The position numbers and the translations under genes are program-made. The notes beneath the pieces were generated by a model. The model saw only the letters and a list, made by a program, of their open reading frames with translations. It was not told where the DNA came from and did no database searches. From an uncultured Kiritimatiellota bacterium (lineage in GTDB: Bacteria > Verrucomicrobiota > Kiritimatiellia > RFP12 > UBA1067), in assembly GCA_934635225.1 (NCBI GenBank), contig CAKTYZ010000008.1:1-64000 (forward strand): DNA of 64,000 nucleotides. Direction: 5' to 3'. This document shows positions 1 through 8,077 of the stretch, in pieces (positions within the stretch are counted from its first letter, which is position 1; each line of letters starts with the position of its first letter).

Positions 1-1130
1 AGGAGACGGTCGCCGCGTGCGACAGCTACCGCAGCCCGATGTTCGCCTACTTCAAGGCGGCGGCGGAGGCGAAGCTGAATCCGTCGGCGAAGCCCGTGCT
101 GGCGAAGGTGGACTGGATCTACTGCTTCCCGAGCCGCCTGGAGGAGCTGGAGGTCCTTCAGTACGCGGCGGCGAATCTCGCGCCGTCGGCGGACACGCAC
201 TACTTCCTCGGCGAAATCCTCTGGAACATGGACCGGAAGGACGCCGCGCTCGCGGAATGGAAGAAGGCGGTCGAGCTCGATCCGAACCACGCGCTCGCGC
301 TCCGCTGCCTCGGCTTCGGCCTGTCGCATCCCGGCTCCTACTTCACCAACACGGGCGTGCCGTCGGGCGTCCCGAACCGCGAAGCCTATGGCTACTACCT
401 CCGGGCGCTTGCGGCGGATCCCGGCAGCTTCCGCACGCTGGAGGAGTCCGACAAGCTCGCGGAGAAGCTGGGCGTGCCGGCGGCCGAACGCCTTGCGACG
501 CTGCTGAAGTACCGCGCGACGGCCGAGAAGTACGACGCCTGCGTCCTGCGCCTCGCCTACCTCTTCAACGCGACGGGCGACTACGGGGCTGCGCACAAGA
601 TCCTGACGACGCGGCGCTTCCACGTGTGGGAGGGCGCGGAAGGCCTGCTGGAGCCGTTCGTCGAGTCCTGCATCGGCCTCGGCCGCGCGGCGATGGCGAA
701 GGGCGACTACAAGGCCGCGCTCGCGCGCTTCGCCGAATCGACGACGTACCCCGAAAACCTGCAGGCGGGCCGTCCGGGCGACGCCGGCAGCGAGCCGAAG
801 AGCCGCTACTTCATGGCGCAGTGCAAGAAGGCGCTCGGCGACGCGGCGGGGTATCGGGCCGAACTGGAGAACGCGCTCAAGGGCTGGATCAAGGCCGGCG
901 AGATGGACTACTGGCGCGTCAAGGCGCTGCGCGAGCTCGGACGCGGCGACGAATGTGCGCCGCTGATTGCGGAGCTGAAGCAGGCCATCGCGGAACTGGA
1001 GGCCCCGGCCCCCGTCGTGATCAACGCCTATGCGAAGTTCGGCGGCGAGAACTCGCCGAACGAGCGCGCGGCCAAGGCGAAGGAGAGGGCGGACGCGCTG
1101 CGCGCGCTCCTGAAGGAGATCGCGGAATGA
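1..1130 (+). CDS. TPR-repeat protein, C-terminal part (5' end outside window), possibly DUF5107-type
   Basis: The frame is already open at base 3 and runs to a TGA at 1128-1130, so only the C-terminal part is present. It shows tetratricopeptide-like helices: a segment reading THYFLGEILWNMDRKDAALA, then a second unit ending in ELDPNHALALRCLGFGL, and further helical pairs up to the end. This arrangement resembles the TPR tail of DUF5107 proteins, which carry an N-terminal carbohydrate-active module; that module is not visible here, so the family call is an inference. The gene overlaps the next one by an ATGA junction and so is translationally coupled to the sugar isomerase. A role in glycan processing is suggested only by its neighbours. 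Confidence 0.7.
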   Translation, partial: ETVAACDSYRSPMFAYFKAAAEAKLNPSAKPVLAKVDWIYCFPSRLEELEVLQYAAANLAPSADTHYFLGEILWNMDRKDAALAEWKKAVELDPNHALALRCLGFGLSHPGSYFTNTGVPSGVPNREAYGYYLRALAADPGSFRTLEESDKLAEKLGVPAAERLATLLKYRATAEKYDACVLRLAYLFNATGDYGAAHKILTTRRFHVWEGAEGLLEPFVESCIGLGRAAMAKGDYKAALARFAESTTYPENLQAGRPGDAGSEPKSRYFMAQCKKALGDAAGYRAELENALKGWIKAGEMDYWRVKALRELGRGDECAPLIAELKQAIAELEAPAPVVINAYAKFGGENSPNERAAKAKERADALRALLKEIAE

Positions 1131-2011
1131 CGACGCGCCGCGCGTTCGTCGCCGGGCTCGGTGCGGCAGGGCTTGCCGCGTCGGGCCCGGCGCTTTTCGC
1201 CGCGCCGAAACGCCGCCGCGCGCGTCTCGCCTTTCAGGTCTACGGCGTGCGCGACCGCTGCGCGCGCGACTACCTCGGCACGCTGAAGGCCGCGCGGGCG
1301 CTCGGCTACGAGGGCGTCGAGACGGGGCGATTCTACGGCCTGGACGGCAAGGGGCTGCGGGCCCTGTGCGCCGAGGCGGGGCTCACGCTGGTCGCGCTGC
1401 AGCTCTATCCCTCGGCGCTCGTGGAGCCGGAGCTCGCGAAGACGATCCGCCTCTGCCACGACGCAGGGACAGACCGCATCAACGTCGCGTGGTTCAAGGG
1501 CAGCGCGGAGAACGAGAACGACTGGCAGCTCCTGGTGAACGTCATCAACCATGCGGCGGACGTCTGCGCGGCGGAGGGCATCGCGGTCGGCTACCACAAC
1601 CACGACCAGGAATTCCGCATCAAGTTCTCGAGGCGCACGGCGTGCGACCTGCTGTTCGAGCGGTTCTCGCCGCGTGTGATGCAGGAGTTCGACCCGGGCT
1701 GGTGCGTTCTCGCCGGGGCGGATCCGCTCGCGTGGCTCGCGGCGCATCCGCACCGCAACCCGACGATGCACGTCATGCCGGCGATCCCCGGCGTGACGGA
1801 GGGCGCGCCCAAGGGCTTTCCGCTCGGCCCCGGCGCGTGCGGCGTCGGCTCGGCGCGGGACCTGGCGGACTGGCGGCGCATCCTGCCGGCGGCGGTGGCG
1901 GACGGCACGGAGTGGCTGGTCGTCAAGCCGACGGCCTACCCCGATTCGCTCGCCGACCTCTCTGCCAGCGCGCGGTATCTGAGAACTTTTGACGCGATTA
2001 CGATTGGATAA
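1127..2011 (+). CDS. Sugar phosphate isomerase/epimerase-like TIM-barrel protein, exported
   Basis: A 294-residue protein starting at the ATG that overlaps the upstream stop (ATGA), preceded by GAAGGAG at 1112-1118. The N-terminus has twin arginines and a hydrophobic stretch (TTRRAFVAGLGAAGLAASG), indicating Tat export. The rest matches the AP-endonuclease-2/xylose-isomerase-like TIM barrel: GYEGVE near residue 57, GYHNHDQEF, and QEFDPGW, which normally contribute metal-binding His and Glu/Asp residues. Such exported isomerase-like proteins often accompany 3-keto-sugar or glycoside utilisation genes. The substrate is unknown. It sits in a + strand run with hydrolases and probably shares their transcript. 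Confidence 0.8.
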   Translation: MTTRRAFVAGLGAAGLAASGPALFAAPKRRRARLAFQVYGVRDRCARDYLGTLKAARALGYEGVETGRFYGLDGKGLRALCAEAGLTLVALQLYPSALVEPELAKTIRLCHDAGTDRINVAWFKGSAENENDWQLLVNVINHAADVCAAEGIAVGYHNHDQEFRIKFSRRTACDLLFERFSPRVMQEFDPGWCVLAGADPLAWLAAHPHRNPTMHVMPAIPGVTEGAPKGFPLGPGACGVGSARDLADWRRILPAAVADGTEWLVVKPTAYPDSLADLSASARYLRTFDAITIG

Positions 2012-2029
2012 AACGAAAGGAGAGACAAG

Positions 2030-3232
2030 ATGCATGTGAAAGAACTGATTCTGACGGGCGGGCTGGCCCTGTCGGCCCTGAACGCGCTCGCGGCGCGGCA
2101 GGGGCCGTGGACGAAGGAGCGGGCGTGGGAATGGTACGACGCCCAGCCGTGGATCCGCGGCTGCAACTACATGCCCGCGAGCGCGGCCAACCGCGTCGAC
2201 CAGTGGCAGTCGCTCGGCGCGGAGGCCCGCTTCGAGGAGATGGACCGCGAGCTCGCCGCCGCCGAGGACATCGGCTTCAACGCGATGCGCCTCGCCATCG
2301 AGCTGCAGGGCTTCGGCGTCTGGCTCGCCGAGCATGACGCCTTCATGGCGAACTTCGAGCGCGCCCTCTCCATCCTCGACCGGCACAAGATGCGCGCGAT
2401 CGTCATCCTCGGCAACGACTGCATGCGCCCGAAGCGCATCTGGCAGCTGCCGAAGCCCGGACCCCAGCCCTGCGACCTCGGCTACCACGGCGGGCGCAAG
2501 ATGTCCCAGCACGGCAGCTTCCCCGGCGAGATGGGCCACTCGCCCGTGGACGATCCAGCGCTCAAGCCGAAGTTCTACGCGATGTGCGAGGAGCTGATGG
2601 CGAAGTACCGCACGGACGCGCGCATCCTCTTCTGGAACATCTGGAACGAGCCGGGCAACGCCTACCGCGAGAAGGCGAGCGTCGAGCCGCTGCGCGAGAT
2701 GTTCGAGCTGGCGTGGCGGATCGATCCCGTCCAGCCGCTCGCGGCCGACCTCTGGAAGGGCGACTACGGCACGTCGCCGAAGGAGAACCCCGCACAGTTC
2801 CTCGCCGGCGAGCTGTCGGACATCATTTCCTACCACTGCTACGAGAACTTCGAGAAGCACGTGCGCCTCATCGCCAAGCTGAAGCGGCACTTCGGGCGTC
2901 CGATGGTGAACACCGAGTGGCTGGCGCGGACGTTCCACTGCGACGTCTTCGACAACTATCCGCTGTTCTACCTGGAGAGGATCGGCACGTTCAACTGGGG
3001 TCTCGTCAACGGACGCTACCAGACGCACGAGCCGTGGGAGATGACCTGGCGGTCGATCGAGCGCGACCCGAAGCTGGTGGAGACGATTGACGTGACCAAG
3101 TGGTTTCACGACCTGCTGCGTCCGTCGCTGCGCCCCTACGACCCGAAGGAGATCGCCCTCATCCGCCGCTTCAACAAACAGGCCGACGCGGACTTCGCGG
3201 AGGCCCACGCAAAAACACCCCAAAAGGAGTAA
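2030..3232 (+). CDS. Secreted clan GH-A glycoside hydrolase (GH5-like)
   Basis: A 400-residue protein with a hydrophobic N-terminus ending near ALAARQ, consistent with export. The TIM-barrel signatures of clan GH-A are visible: NAMRLAIELQGFG early, FWNIWNEPGN with the acid/base Glu after Asn, and MVNTEWLAR with the likely nucleophile Glu. Length and motifs fit proteins commonly annotated as 1,4-beta-xylanase or cellulase-like, but the exact family and substrate cannot be read from sequence. A ribosome-binding site (AAAGGAGAGA) precedes the ATG by a few bases. The gene lies 18 bases after the isomerase and 18 bases before a small secreted protein. Confidence 0.75.
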   Translation: MHVKELILTGGLALSALNALAARQGPWTKERAWEWYDAQPWIRGCNYMPASAANRVDQWQSLGAEARFEEMDRELAAAEDIGFNAMRLAIELQGFGVWLAEHDAFMANFERALSILDRHKMRAIVILGNDCMRPKRIWQLPKPGPQPCDLGYHGGRKMSQHGSFPGEMGHSPVDDPALKPKFYAMCEELMAKYRTDARILFWNIWNEPGNAYREKASVEPLREMFELAWRIDPVQPLAADLWKGDYGTSPKENPAQFLAGELSDIISYHCYENFEKHVRLIAKLKRHFGRPMVNTEWLARTFHCDVFDNYPLFYLERIGTFNWGLVNGRYQTHEPWEMTWRSIERDPKLVETIDVTKWFHDLLRPSLRPYDPKEIALIRRFNKQADADFAEAHAKTPQKE

Positions 3233-3250
3233 ACGAAAGGAGAACCGAAC

Positions 3251-3520
3251 ATGAGATCACTGCTGCTGTCATTGACGGTGGGCCTCGCCGCCGCCGTCCT
3301 GGCCGACGAGGTGCCGTGGAAATGGGACGCGTCCAAGCGCACGGAGCCCGTGCCGTCGTCGGCGGTCTCGTCCGCCGTGACGTCGCTCGCGGCGCGCAAC
3401 GTCGTCGCCGCCGAATCCGCCGCGTCGTCCGGGCTGGACGCGTGGAGCTACTCGTCCGCGCTTCTGCGCGGACAGAACGTCGATGCCTCGCCGCGCGGGG
3501 CCGTCATCCTGATCCGCTGA
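3251..3520 (+). CDS. Small secreted protein with C-terminal RG-x5-R signature
   Basis: An 89-residue protein with a clear signal peptide (MRSLLLSLTVGLAAAVLADE), a ribosome-binding site (AAAGGAGAA) and no known domain. Its mature part has WDASKRTEPVPS, which is matched by DTSKRVEVVPS in the small protein at 18400-18621. Both end in the same pattern: here SPRGAVILIR, there LWRGLMVLFR, that is Arg-Gly, five mostly hydrophobic residues, and a terminal Arg. Both lie directly upstream of an FGE-fold surface protein. There is no cysteine, so it cannot be a formylglycine substrate. Function is unknown; it may be a sorted surface peptide or an assembly partner of the next gene product. Confidence 0.65.
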   Translation: MRSLLLSLTVGLAAAVLADEVPWKWDASKRTEPVPSSAVSSAVTSLAARNVVAAESAASSGLDAWSYSSALLRGQNVDASPRGAVILIR

Positions 3521-3536
3521 AATCATCGGAGTTAAT
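3521..3536 (+). repeat. 16-base intergenic direct repeat, copy 1
   Basis: AATCATCGGAGTTAAT lies directly after the stop of the small secreted protein and before the FGE-fold gene. The identical 16 bases recur at 5015-5030, again just upstream of a gene. The second copy forms the right edge of a larger palindromic element. Confidence 0.6.
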
Positions 3537-3583
3537 CATTGGAACACACACACCAGACACACACACAAGAAGGAGAACACAAG

Positions 3584-4840
3584 ATGAATACCAAGAAGAG
3601 AAAAGTTGCTGTTTTTGCCGTTTCAGCCGCCATTTTGACGGGGGGGGGGGGGGTAGCCCTTGCCGCCGGCCCGACGATCAAGGAGGGTAGCGTGACGTTC
3701 GCGCAGGACGCGACGTCGAAGCGCGTGACGATCGGCTACGAGCTGGAGGGCGCGCCCGCCATCGTGACGGTCGACATCCTCACGAACGGCGTGTCGATCG
3801 GCGCGGAGCACCTGACCTACATGTCGGGCGACGTCAACCGCCGCGTCGCGACCGGGACGCGCACCGTCACGTGGGCGCCGTGCAAGGCGTGGCGCGGCAA
3901 CGTCGTCAACGACGGCTCCGTGACGGCGAAGGTGTCCGCGTGGGCGCTGAACGAGCCGCCGCCCTACATGGTCGTCGACCTTGCGGTGAAGGGCAAGAAC
4001 GCCGTCCGCTACTTCGCGAGCGCGGAGGAGCTGCCCTACGGCGGCGTGACGGCCGACGCCTACAAGACGGATCTCCTCGTCCTGCGCAAGTGCCCGGCGG
4101 AGAACGTGACCTGGCGCATGGGCACGCCGGAGACGGAGGTCGGGCGCATTGGCCCGCGCGAGACGCCGCACCTCGTCACGCTGACGAACGACTTCTACAT
4201 CGGCGTCTACCCCGTCACGCAGAAGCAGTACTTCAACCTGATGGGCACGTGGGGCGCGAACAGCAAGTTCACGGCGCGGCGCGAGATGCGTCCGGTCGAC
4301 AACCTGAGCCACGACCAGATTTGCGCGCCGGACGGATTCCTCGCCAAGCTGCGCGTTCACGCGGACAACATTCGCTTCGACCTGCCGCTGGATGCGCAGT
4401 GGGAGTTCGCCTGCCGCGCGGGCTGCGGGGCGGCTCTTTATGACGGCACAAGCCTGACGGTGGACAATCTGGCCCGGCTGGCTCGATGCAAGGAGACGGG
4501 CGGTTGTCAGACGGATGGTTCTGCGTATCCGCCCGAGACAGACCCGGACGTCGGCGGCACGTCGATTGTCGGCAGCTTCGCGCCGAACGGCTTTGGTCTC
4601 TACGACATGATCGGCAATGTCTGGGACATGACGCGGGACTTGTACCAGGAGGTCCTGGATGACGCCGTTGACCCCAATGCCGGTCCTGCGAGCGGCGAGG
4701 GCTATGTCGTGCGGGGCGGTGCGGCCGACCAGGGCAACACCTGGTGCCGTTCCGGTGCGCGTGGCTGGCGACAGCCGGGGGCGAGTGGCTATACCGGCTT
4801 CCGCGTCGCGCTGACGGTGACGCCCGACGCCATCCCGTAA
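3584..4840 (+). CDS. Secreted FGE/SUMF1-fold protein with N-terminal beta domain; poly-G tract in signal peptide
   Basis: The ATG at 3584 follows AAGGAGAA (3570-3577) and gives 418 residues. Residues 1-33 form a signal peptide containing four consecutive Gly encoded by a run of 14 G. Residues ~35-150 are a beta-rich domain shared with the proteins at 18634 and 19998 (IVTVDILTNG, GDVNR, PPYMVVDL, YKTDLLVLRK). Residues ~165-410 are the FGE-sulfatase fold: GVYPVTQKQY, FDLPLDAQWEFACRAG, NGFGLYDMIGNVWDM, GGAADQGNTWCRSGARG, TGFRVAL. Of the two cysteines needed for formylglycine generation only the second position is Cys, so sulfatase activation is unlikely; a binding role is more probable. A single-base change in the G run would abolish expression. 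Confidence 0.8.
   Translation: MNTKKRKVAVFAVSAAILTGGGGVALAAGPTIKEGSVTFAQDATSKRVTIGYELEGAPAIVTVDILTNGVSIGAEHLTYMSGDVNRRVATGTRTVTWAPCKAWRGNVVNDGSVTAKVSAWALNEPPPYMVVDLAVKGKNAVRYFASAEELPYGGVTADAYKTDLLVLRKCPAENVTWRMGTPETEVGRIGPRETPHLVTLTNDFYIGVYPVTQKQYFNLMGTWGANSKFTARREMRPVDNLSHDQICAPDGFLAKLRVHADNIRFDLPLDAQWEFACRAGCGAALYDGTSLTVDNLARLARCKETGGCQTDGSAYPPETDPDVGGTSIVGSFAPNGFGLYDMIGNVWDMTRDLYQEVLDDAVDPNAGPASGEGYVVRGGAADQGNTWCRSGARGWRQPGASGYTGFRVALTVTPDAIP
3640..3653 (+). other. Homopolymeric G14 tract inside a signal-peptide coding region
   Basis: Fourteen consecutive G begin at the last base of an ACG codon and fill four GGG codons and the first base of GTA (Thr-Gly4-Val). Gain or loss of one G shifts the frame about 20 codons into the gene. 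Long G tracts at this position are the classic substrate for slipped-strand phase variation; a polishing error in the assembly is the alternative explanation. Confidence 0.85.
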
Positions 4841-4870
4841 ATAAGGTGATTCTGTTCGCGTGAACAAAAC

Positions 4871-5024
4871 TCCGATTCGTATGGCTCTCACTACCGCTTC
4901 GCAGAATAAACTGCCGAAGGCAGATCAATTCCCTGCAAACGAGCTTCTATCGATTGGTTGGGGGCTGCCTTCGGCGAAGATGGCAGAAGCCGGCGGAGCG
5001 GTAGCGAGAGCCTCAATCATCGGA
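4871..5024. repeat. Long imperfect palindromic intergenic element
   Basis: Left arm 4883-4902 (GGCTCTCACTACCGCTTCGC) pairs with right arm 4993-5012 at 18 of 20 positions, and the pairing resumes at the tips, 4871-4876 with 5019-5024. Between the arms lie a small hairpin CTGCCGAAGGCAG (4911-4923) and a near-complementary copy of it at 4963-4984. The 213-base gap 4841-5053 holds essentially only this element. It may be a MITE-like or REP-type element; no coding content is supported. Confidence 0.6.
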
Positions 5025-5030
5025 GTTAAT
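5015..5030 (+). repeat. 16-base intergenic direct repeat, copy 2
   Basis: An exact copy of AATCATCGGAGTTAAT at 3521-3536, about 24 bases before the next start codon and overlapping the right arm of the palindromic element. Confidence 0.6.
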
Positions 5031-5053
5031 TCTCGGATTGAGGAGAGGGATGT

Positions 5054-7843
5054 ATGATGATTGAATGCCTGTTGGCGGCGGCGATGACCGTCGGTGAGTT
5101 CGGCGCGTGGCGCCTGGAGTTCGAGGACGGCTCGCGCCTCGCCGCGAGCGCGTGGAAAGGGACGGTGTCCGAATCCGCGCAGGGCGGCGTGACGCGGCGC
5201 GACTGGCGCTCGCCCGACCTCGACGTGACGGTGACGGCCGAGCCGGCGGGCGACGGGCGTCGCGACTTCCGGATCTCGCTCGTGAACCGGGGCGTGAAGG
5301 CGGTCTCGTCCTGCGAGTTCCCCGCGCGCCGCCGGTTCGCGCCGGATTCGGTGAAGCGGTTCGTCTATCCGGGGCGCGGCAACTACGGCCTCGGCATGGC
5401 GTTCAACGCGAAGTTCTTCAAGCCGACAGGCGACAAGCGGCGTCCCTACCTCGCCTACCGCGTGCAGTATCCGACCCTGTTCGCGGACTTCGCCTATCTG
5501 GAGACCGTGGACGGCGCGAGCGTCGCCGTCTACGGCCTCCAGCCGCGCACGGGGATCGAGCCGTGGGAGAACCGCACGCCGTTCAATCCCGGCGCGACGG
5601 GCGTCGGCGGTGACGCGAAGGGCGGCTGGTACGACCACTCCTTCGCGCTCTGGGCCAAGGTCGGCGGCACGTGGACGTCGCCGAAGGTGCGCATCGCCTC
5701 CGGCCTGACGCTGGAGGACGCGCTCGCGGACTACGCGGCGGCGAACGGCTTCCGCCGCACGCTGGCGGACAAGGTGAAGGACGCGGCGACGCTCGAAAAG
5801 CTCAAGCGCGCGCCGCTCGTGCTGACGGGCGACGTGACGACCGAGACATTGATGACGCTTCAGGCGGCGCTGCCCGTGCCGACGCTCGTCCACACGACGT
5901 CCTTCCTGCGCGGCGGCTTCGACAAGCAGTATCCAGACGTGCTGCCGCCGAATCCGAAGTTCGGCACGCAGGCGCGCTTCCGCGAGGTCGTGGACGCCCT
6001 GCGCGCGCGCGGGCACGTGTTCTGTCCCTACACGAACCCGACCTGGTGGTGCGACGAACCGCGCGGGCCGACGTTCCAGAAGTGGGGCGACGGCGCGCTC
6101 GCGATCCAGCGCGACGGCAGGTGGCGGCGCGAGGCCTACGGCTACCGCAACAAGGACAGGGGCTTCGTGCAGACCTACTTCCATCCCGGCTCCCACGAGG
6201 GGAACCGGCGCACCGTGCGGCAGTTCGTCGAGGAGATCCCCGCCGACCTGCTGTTCGAGGACCAGGCCGGCGGACGCGACTGGATCTGGGACTTCAATCC
6301 GGCGTCGCCGAGTCCGACGGCCCACAGCGAGGGCATGCTCTCGATGGTGCAGGAGCATTCCCGCAGCCTGCCGATCGCGGCGGAGGACGGCTGGGACCAC
6401 CTCGCGGAATACAACACGGCGCTGATGGGCTGCACGTGGCGGCTCGTGCCGATGACGCCCGACCAGATGGCGCTGCCGCTGTTCAAGGAGGATTTCCCGG
6501 CGGACACGTGGACGATCGAGCCGGTCTCGCTGCGGCTCTTCCACGACAAGTGCCTGTTCTACATGCACAACCTCGGCCTGTCCGTGCGCCATCCGCGCGA
6601 GGCCGTCTGGATGCTGGCGCTCGGCTTCCAGATGTCCTATCGGACGAATGTCCAGCGGTTCCTGGGCGTCGATCCGCATCTGAACACGGACCGGAACGAG
6701 CGTGCGCTCTACGACTACATCCACCTGCTCCAGAAGGAAGTCGTCTCGCGCCTCGCGGGCGAGCCGCTGGTCGCGTTCCGGCATGACCGGGGGCCGCTGA
6801 TCGCGTCCGGCAAGCCGCTTGCGCGGCTGGAGGACGATGGCGTCATCGAGGCGACCTACGGGAAGGCGACCGTCAAGGCGAATCTCGGCGACGTGCCGCG
6901 CACGGTCGGCGGCAGGCGTCTCGCGCCCTACGGCTTCTTCGTCGAGGCGCCGGGCCTGACGGCGGCGTGGCTGGAGGGCGAAGACCCGTTCGTCGAGACG
7001 AAGGACGGCAAGTGGGTCTACGCGAAGGTCTTTCCCGCAGGCGAGAAGCCGGTCGCGGTGCCGAAGGACGCGCCCTGCCGCACAGCGCGCGACGCGCAGG
7101 TGGCCGTCCTCGACCTGGGCGCGGACGCGCCGCCGTGCGGCACGCAGATGCGTCCGGCGGAATGGCTGAAGGCCCTCGCGCCGTTCGCGGCGAAGACGGG
7201 CGTGCGGGTGGTGCGGCTGGAATCGGCGGCGGCACTGCAGGCCGCGCTCGCGGACGGGCCGACGAAATGGTTCGCCGTCGTGAACCCGTATGGCGAGAAC
7301 TTCCCGTGCGCCGGCGCGGGGCGGGGGCCGGAGACGGTCGAGGCCGTCCGCGCCTACGTCCGCGCGGGCGGACACTGGTTCGAGACGGCGGGCGCGCCGT
7401 TCAACGTCGCGATCTACAGGGGCGCGGACGGGAAGTGGCAGCAGGAGCGGATGCGCGGGCGGCAGTTGGACGCGCTGAAGATCAGCATCGTGCCGTTCGG
7501 CGACCTGCCCGGCAAGCCGATGCGGCTGGAGGCGGCGTCCGGCGCGGACTGGCTGCCGGCGTCCGTCCGGGAGCTGCTGAAGACGCGGACGGCGACCGTG
7601 GCGCGCGGCGTCGCCGGGACGGAGGGCAATCCGCTCGACCCGGTTCTCGTGACGAACAAGGGACTCTGCTGGTTCGGCGGTGTGCGCCTCGGCGGCGTCG
7701 GCACGCTCTGGCGCATTGGCGGCGTGATGCCCGACGCGCCGCTGGCGACGGCGACCGTCGCGGCGACGCTGGAGCGCGTCTGGACGACGCCGCCTCAGCC
7801 GGTGTCCGCCGCCTACGTCCGCCGCGTCCAGCGCGTTCGGTGA
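5054..7843 (+). CDS. Large putative glycosidase, DUF6259-like TIM-barrel protein
   Basis: A 929-residue protein preceded by GAGGAGAGGG. The first ~200 residues are beta-rich (RLEFEDGSRLAASAW, WRSPDLDVTVTAEP). The middle has TIM-barrel-like segments: GHVFCPYTNPTWWCDEPRG, ADLLFEDQAGGRDWIWDFNP, LPIAAEDGWDHLAEYNTALMG, whose Asp and Glu residues are candidate catalytic acids. The C-terminal third includes a ThuA/GATase-like stretch (WFAVVNPYGENFPCAG, AVRAYVRAGGHWFET). The order resembles DUF6259 proteins of Lentisphaerae and Verrucomicrobia, a putative hydrolase family without settled substrate; this is a recognition-level call. The start is MMIECLLAAAMTVG, with only a weak signal sequence. Confidence 0.6.
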   Translation: MMIECLLAAAMTVGEFGAWRLEFEDGSRLAASAWKGTVSESAQGGVTRRDWRSPDLDVTVTAEPAGDGRRDFRISLVNRGVKAVSSCEFPARRRFAPDSVKRFVYPGRGNYGLGMAFNAKFFKPTGDKRRPYLAYRVQYPTLFADFAYLETVDGASVAVYGLQPRTGIEPWENRTPFNPGATGVGGDAKGGWYDHSFALWAKVGGTWTSPKVRIASGLTLEDALADYAAANGFRRTLADKVKDAATLEKLKRAPLVLTGDVTTETLMTLQAALPVPTLVHTTSFLRGGFDKQYPDVLPPNPKFGTQARFREVVDALRARGHVFCPYTNPTWWCDEPRGPTFQKWGDGALAIQRDGRWRREAYGYRNKDRGFVQTYFHPGSHEGNRRTVRQFVEEIPADLLFEDQAGGRDWIWDFNPASPSPTAHSEGMLSMVQEHSRSLPIAAEDGWDHLAEYNTALMGCTWRLVPMTPDQMALPLFKEDFPADTWTIEPVSLRLFHDKCLFYMHNLGLSVRHPREAVWMLALGFQMSYRTNVQRFLGVDPHLNTDRNERALYDYIHLLQKEVVSRLAGEPLVAFRHDRGPLIASGKPLARLEDDGVIEATYGKATVKANLGDVPRTVGGRRLAPYGFFVEAPGLTAAWLEGEDPFVETKDGKWVYAKVFPAGEKPVAVPKDAPCRTARDAQVAVLDLGADAPPCGTQMRPAEWLKALAPFAAKTGVRVVRLESAAALQAALADGPTKWFAVVNPYGENFPCAGAGRGPETVEAVRAYVRAGGHWFETAGAPFNVAIYRGADGKWQQERMRGRQLDALKISIVPFGDLPGKPMRLEAASGADWLPASVRELLKTRTATVARGVAGTEGNPLDPVLVTNKGLCWFGGVRLGGVGTLWRIGGVMPDAPLATATVAATLERVWTTPPQPVSAAYVRRVQRVR

Positions 7844-7857
7844 AGAGGGGTGGTCGA

Positions 7858-7928
7858 GTGAAAGCGAAGAAAATGATGGCGGTCGGCGGATGCTCGTGCC
7901 GACGTTCCGCACGGTGCAGCGCCCGAAC
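7858..7928 (+). pseudogene. Remnant of a lost GH92 gene 5' region
   Basis: A GTG-led stretch (MKAKKMMAVGG) after GAGGGGTGG looks like a signal-peptide start. It runs at 7890-7928 into 39 bases identical to 8195-8233 inside the next GH92 gene (encoding MLVPTFRTVQRPN). The frames do not join into an open gene, and the copy is followed by 23-base repeats. This is best read as the residue of a deleted or converted GH92 paralogue. The remaining 234-base gap (7844-8077) contains nothing else recognisable apart from the repeats. Confidence 0.6.
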
Positions 7929-7953
7929 AGGGACTGGGGCGCGGAACGCGCTT

Positions 7954-7993
7954 CGCCAAAGTCCACAACGAAAACGCGCCAAAGTCCACAACG
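7954..7993 (+). repeat. 23-base-period tandem repeat, two units
   Basis: CGCCAAAGTCCACAACG occurs at 7954-7970 and again at 7977-7993, a period of 23 bases. Three further units with the same core lie at 10281-10343, before the second GH92 gene. Confidence 0.75.
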
Positions 7994-8077
7994 GAGCGGA
8001 CGGCACGCTGATTTGCCCCGTCGGAAGTCTCAAGCCATAGAAGGTTTTGAAGGAAAAATGAAAACAATGAAAGGAAA

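Noticed and set aside
1028..3223. A 731-codon - strand open frame opposite the isomerase and GH-A genes
   Set aside because: Antisense shadow of two recognisable + strand enzymes.
3584..4840. Sulfatase-activating formylglycine-generating enzyme
   Set aside because: The first of the two catalytic cysteines is replaced by Gln, and no sulfatase gene was found in the window.
4925..7966. A ~1000-codon - strand open frame opposite the DUF6259-like gene
   Set aside because: Same GC-bias shadow effect; no family motifs, no ribosome-binding site, and the + strand gene is well supported.
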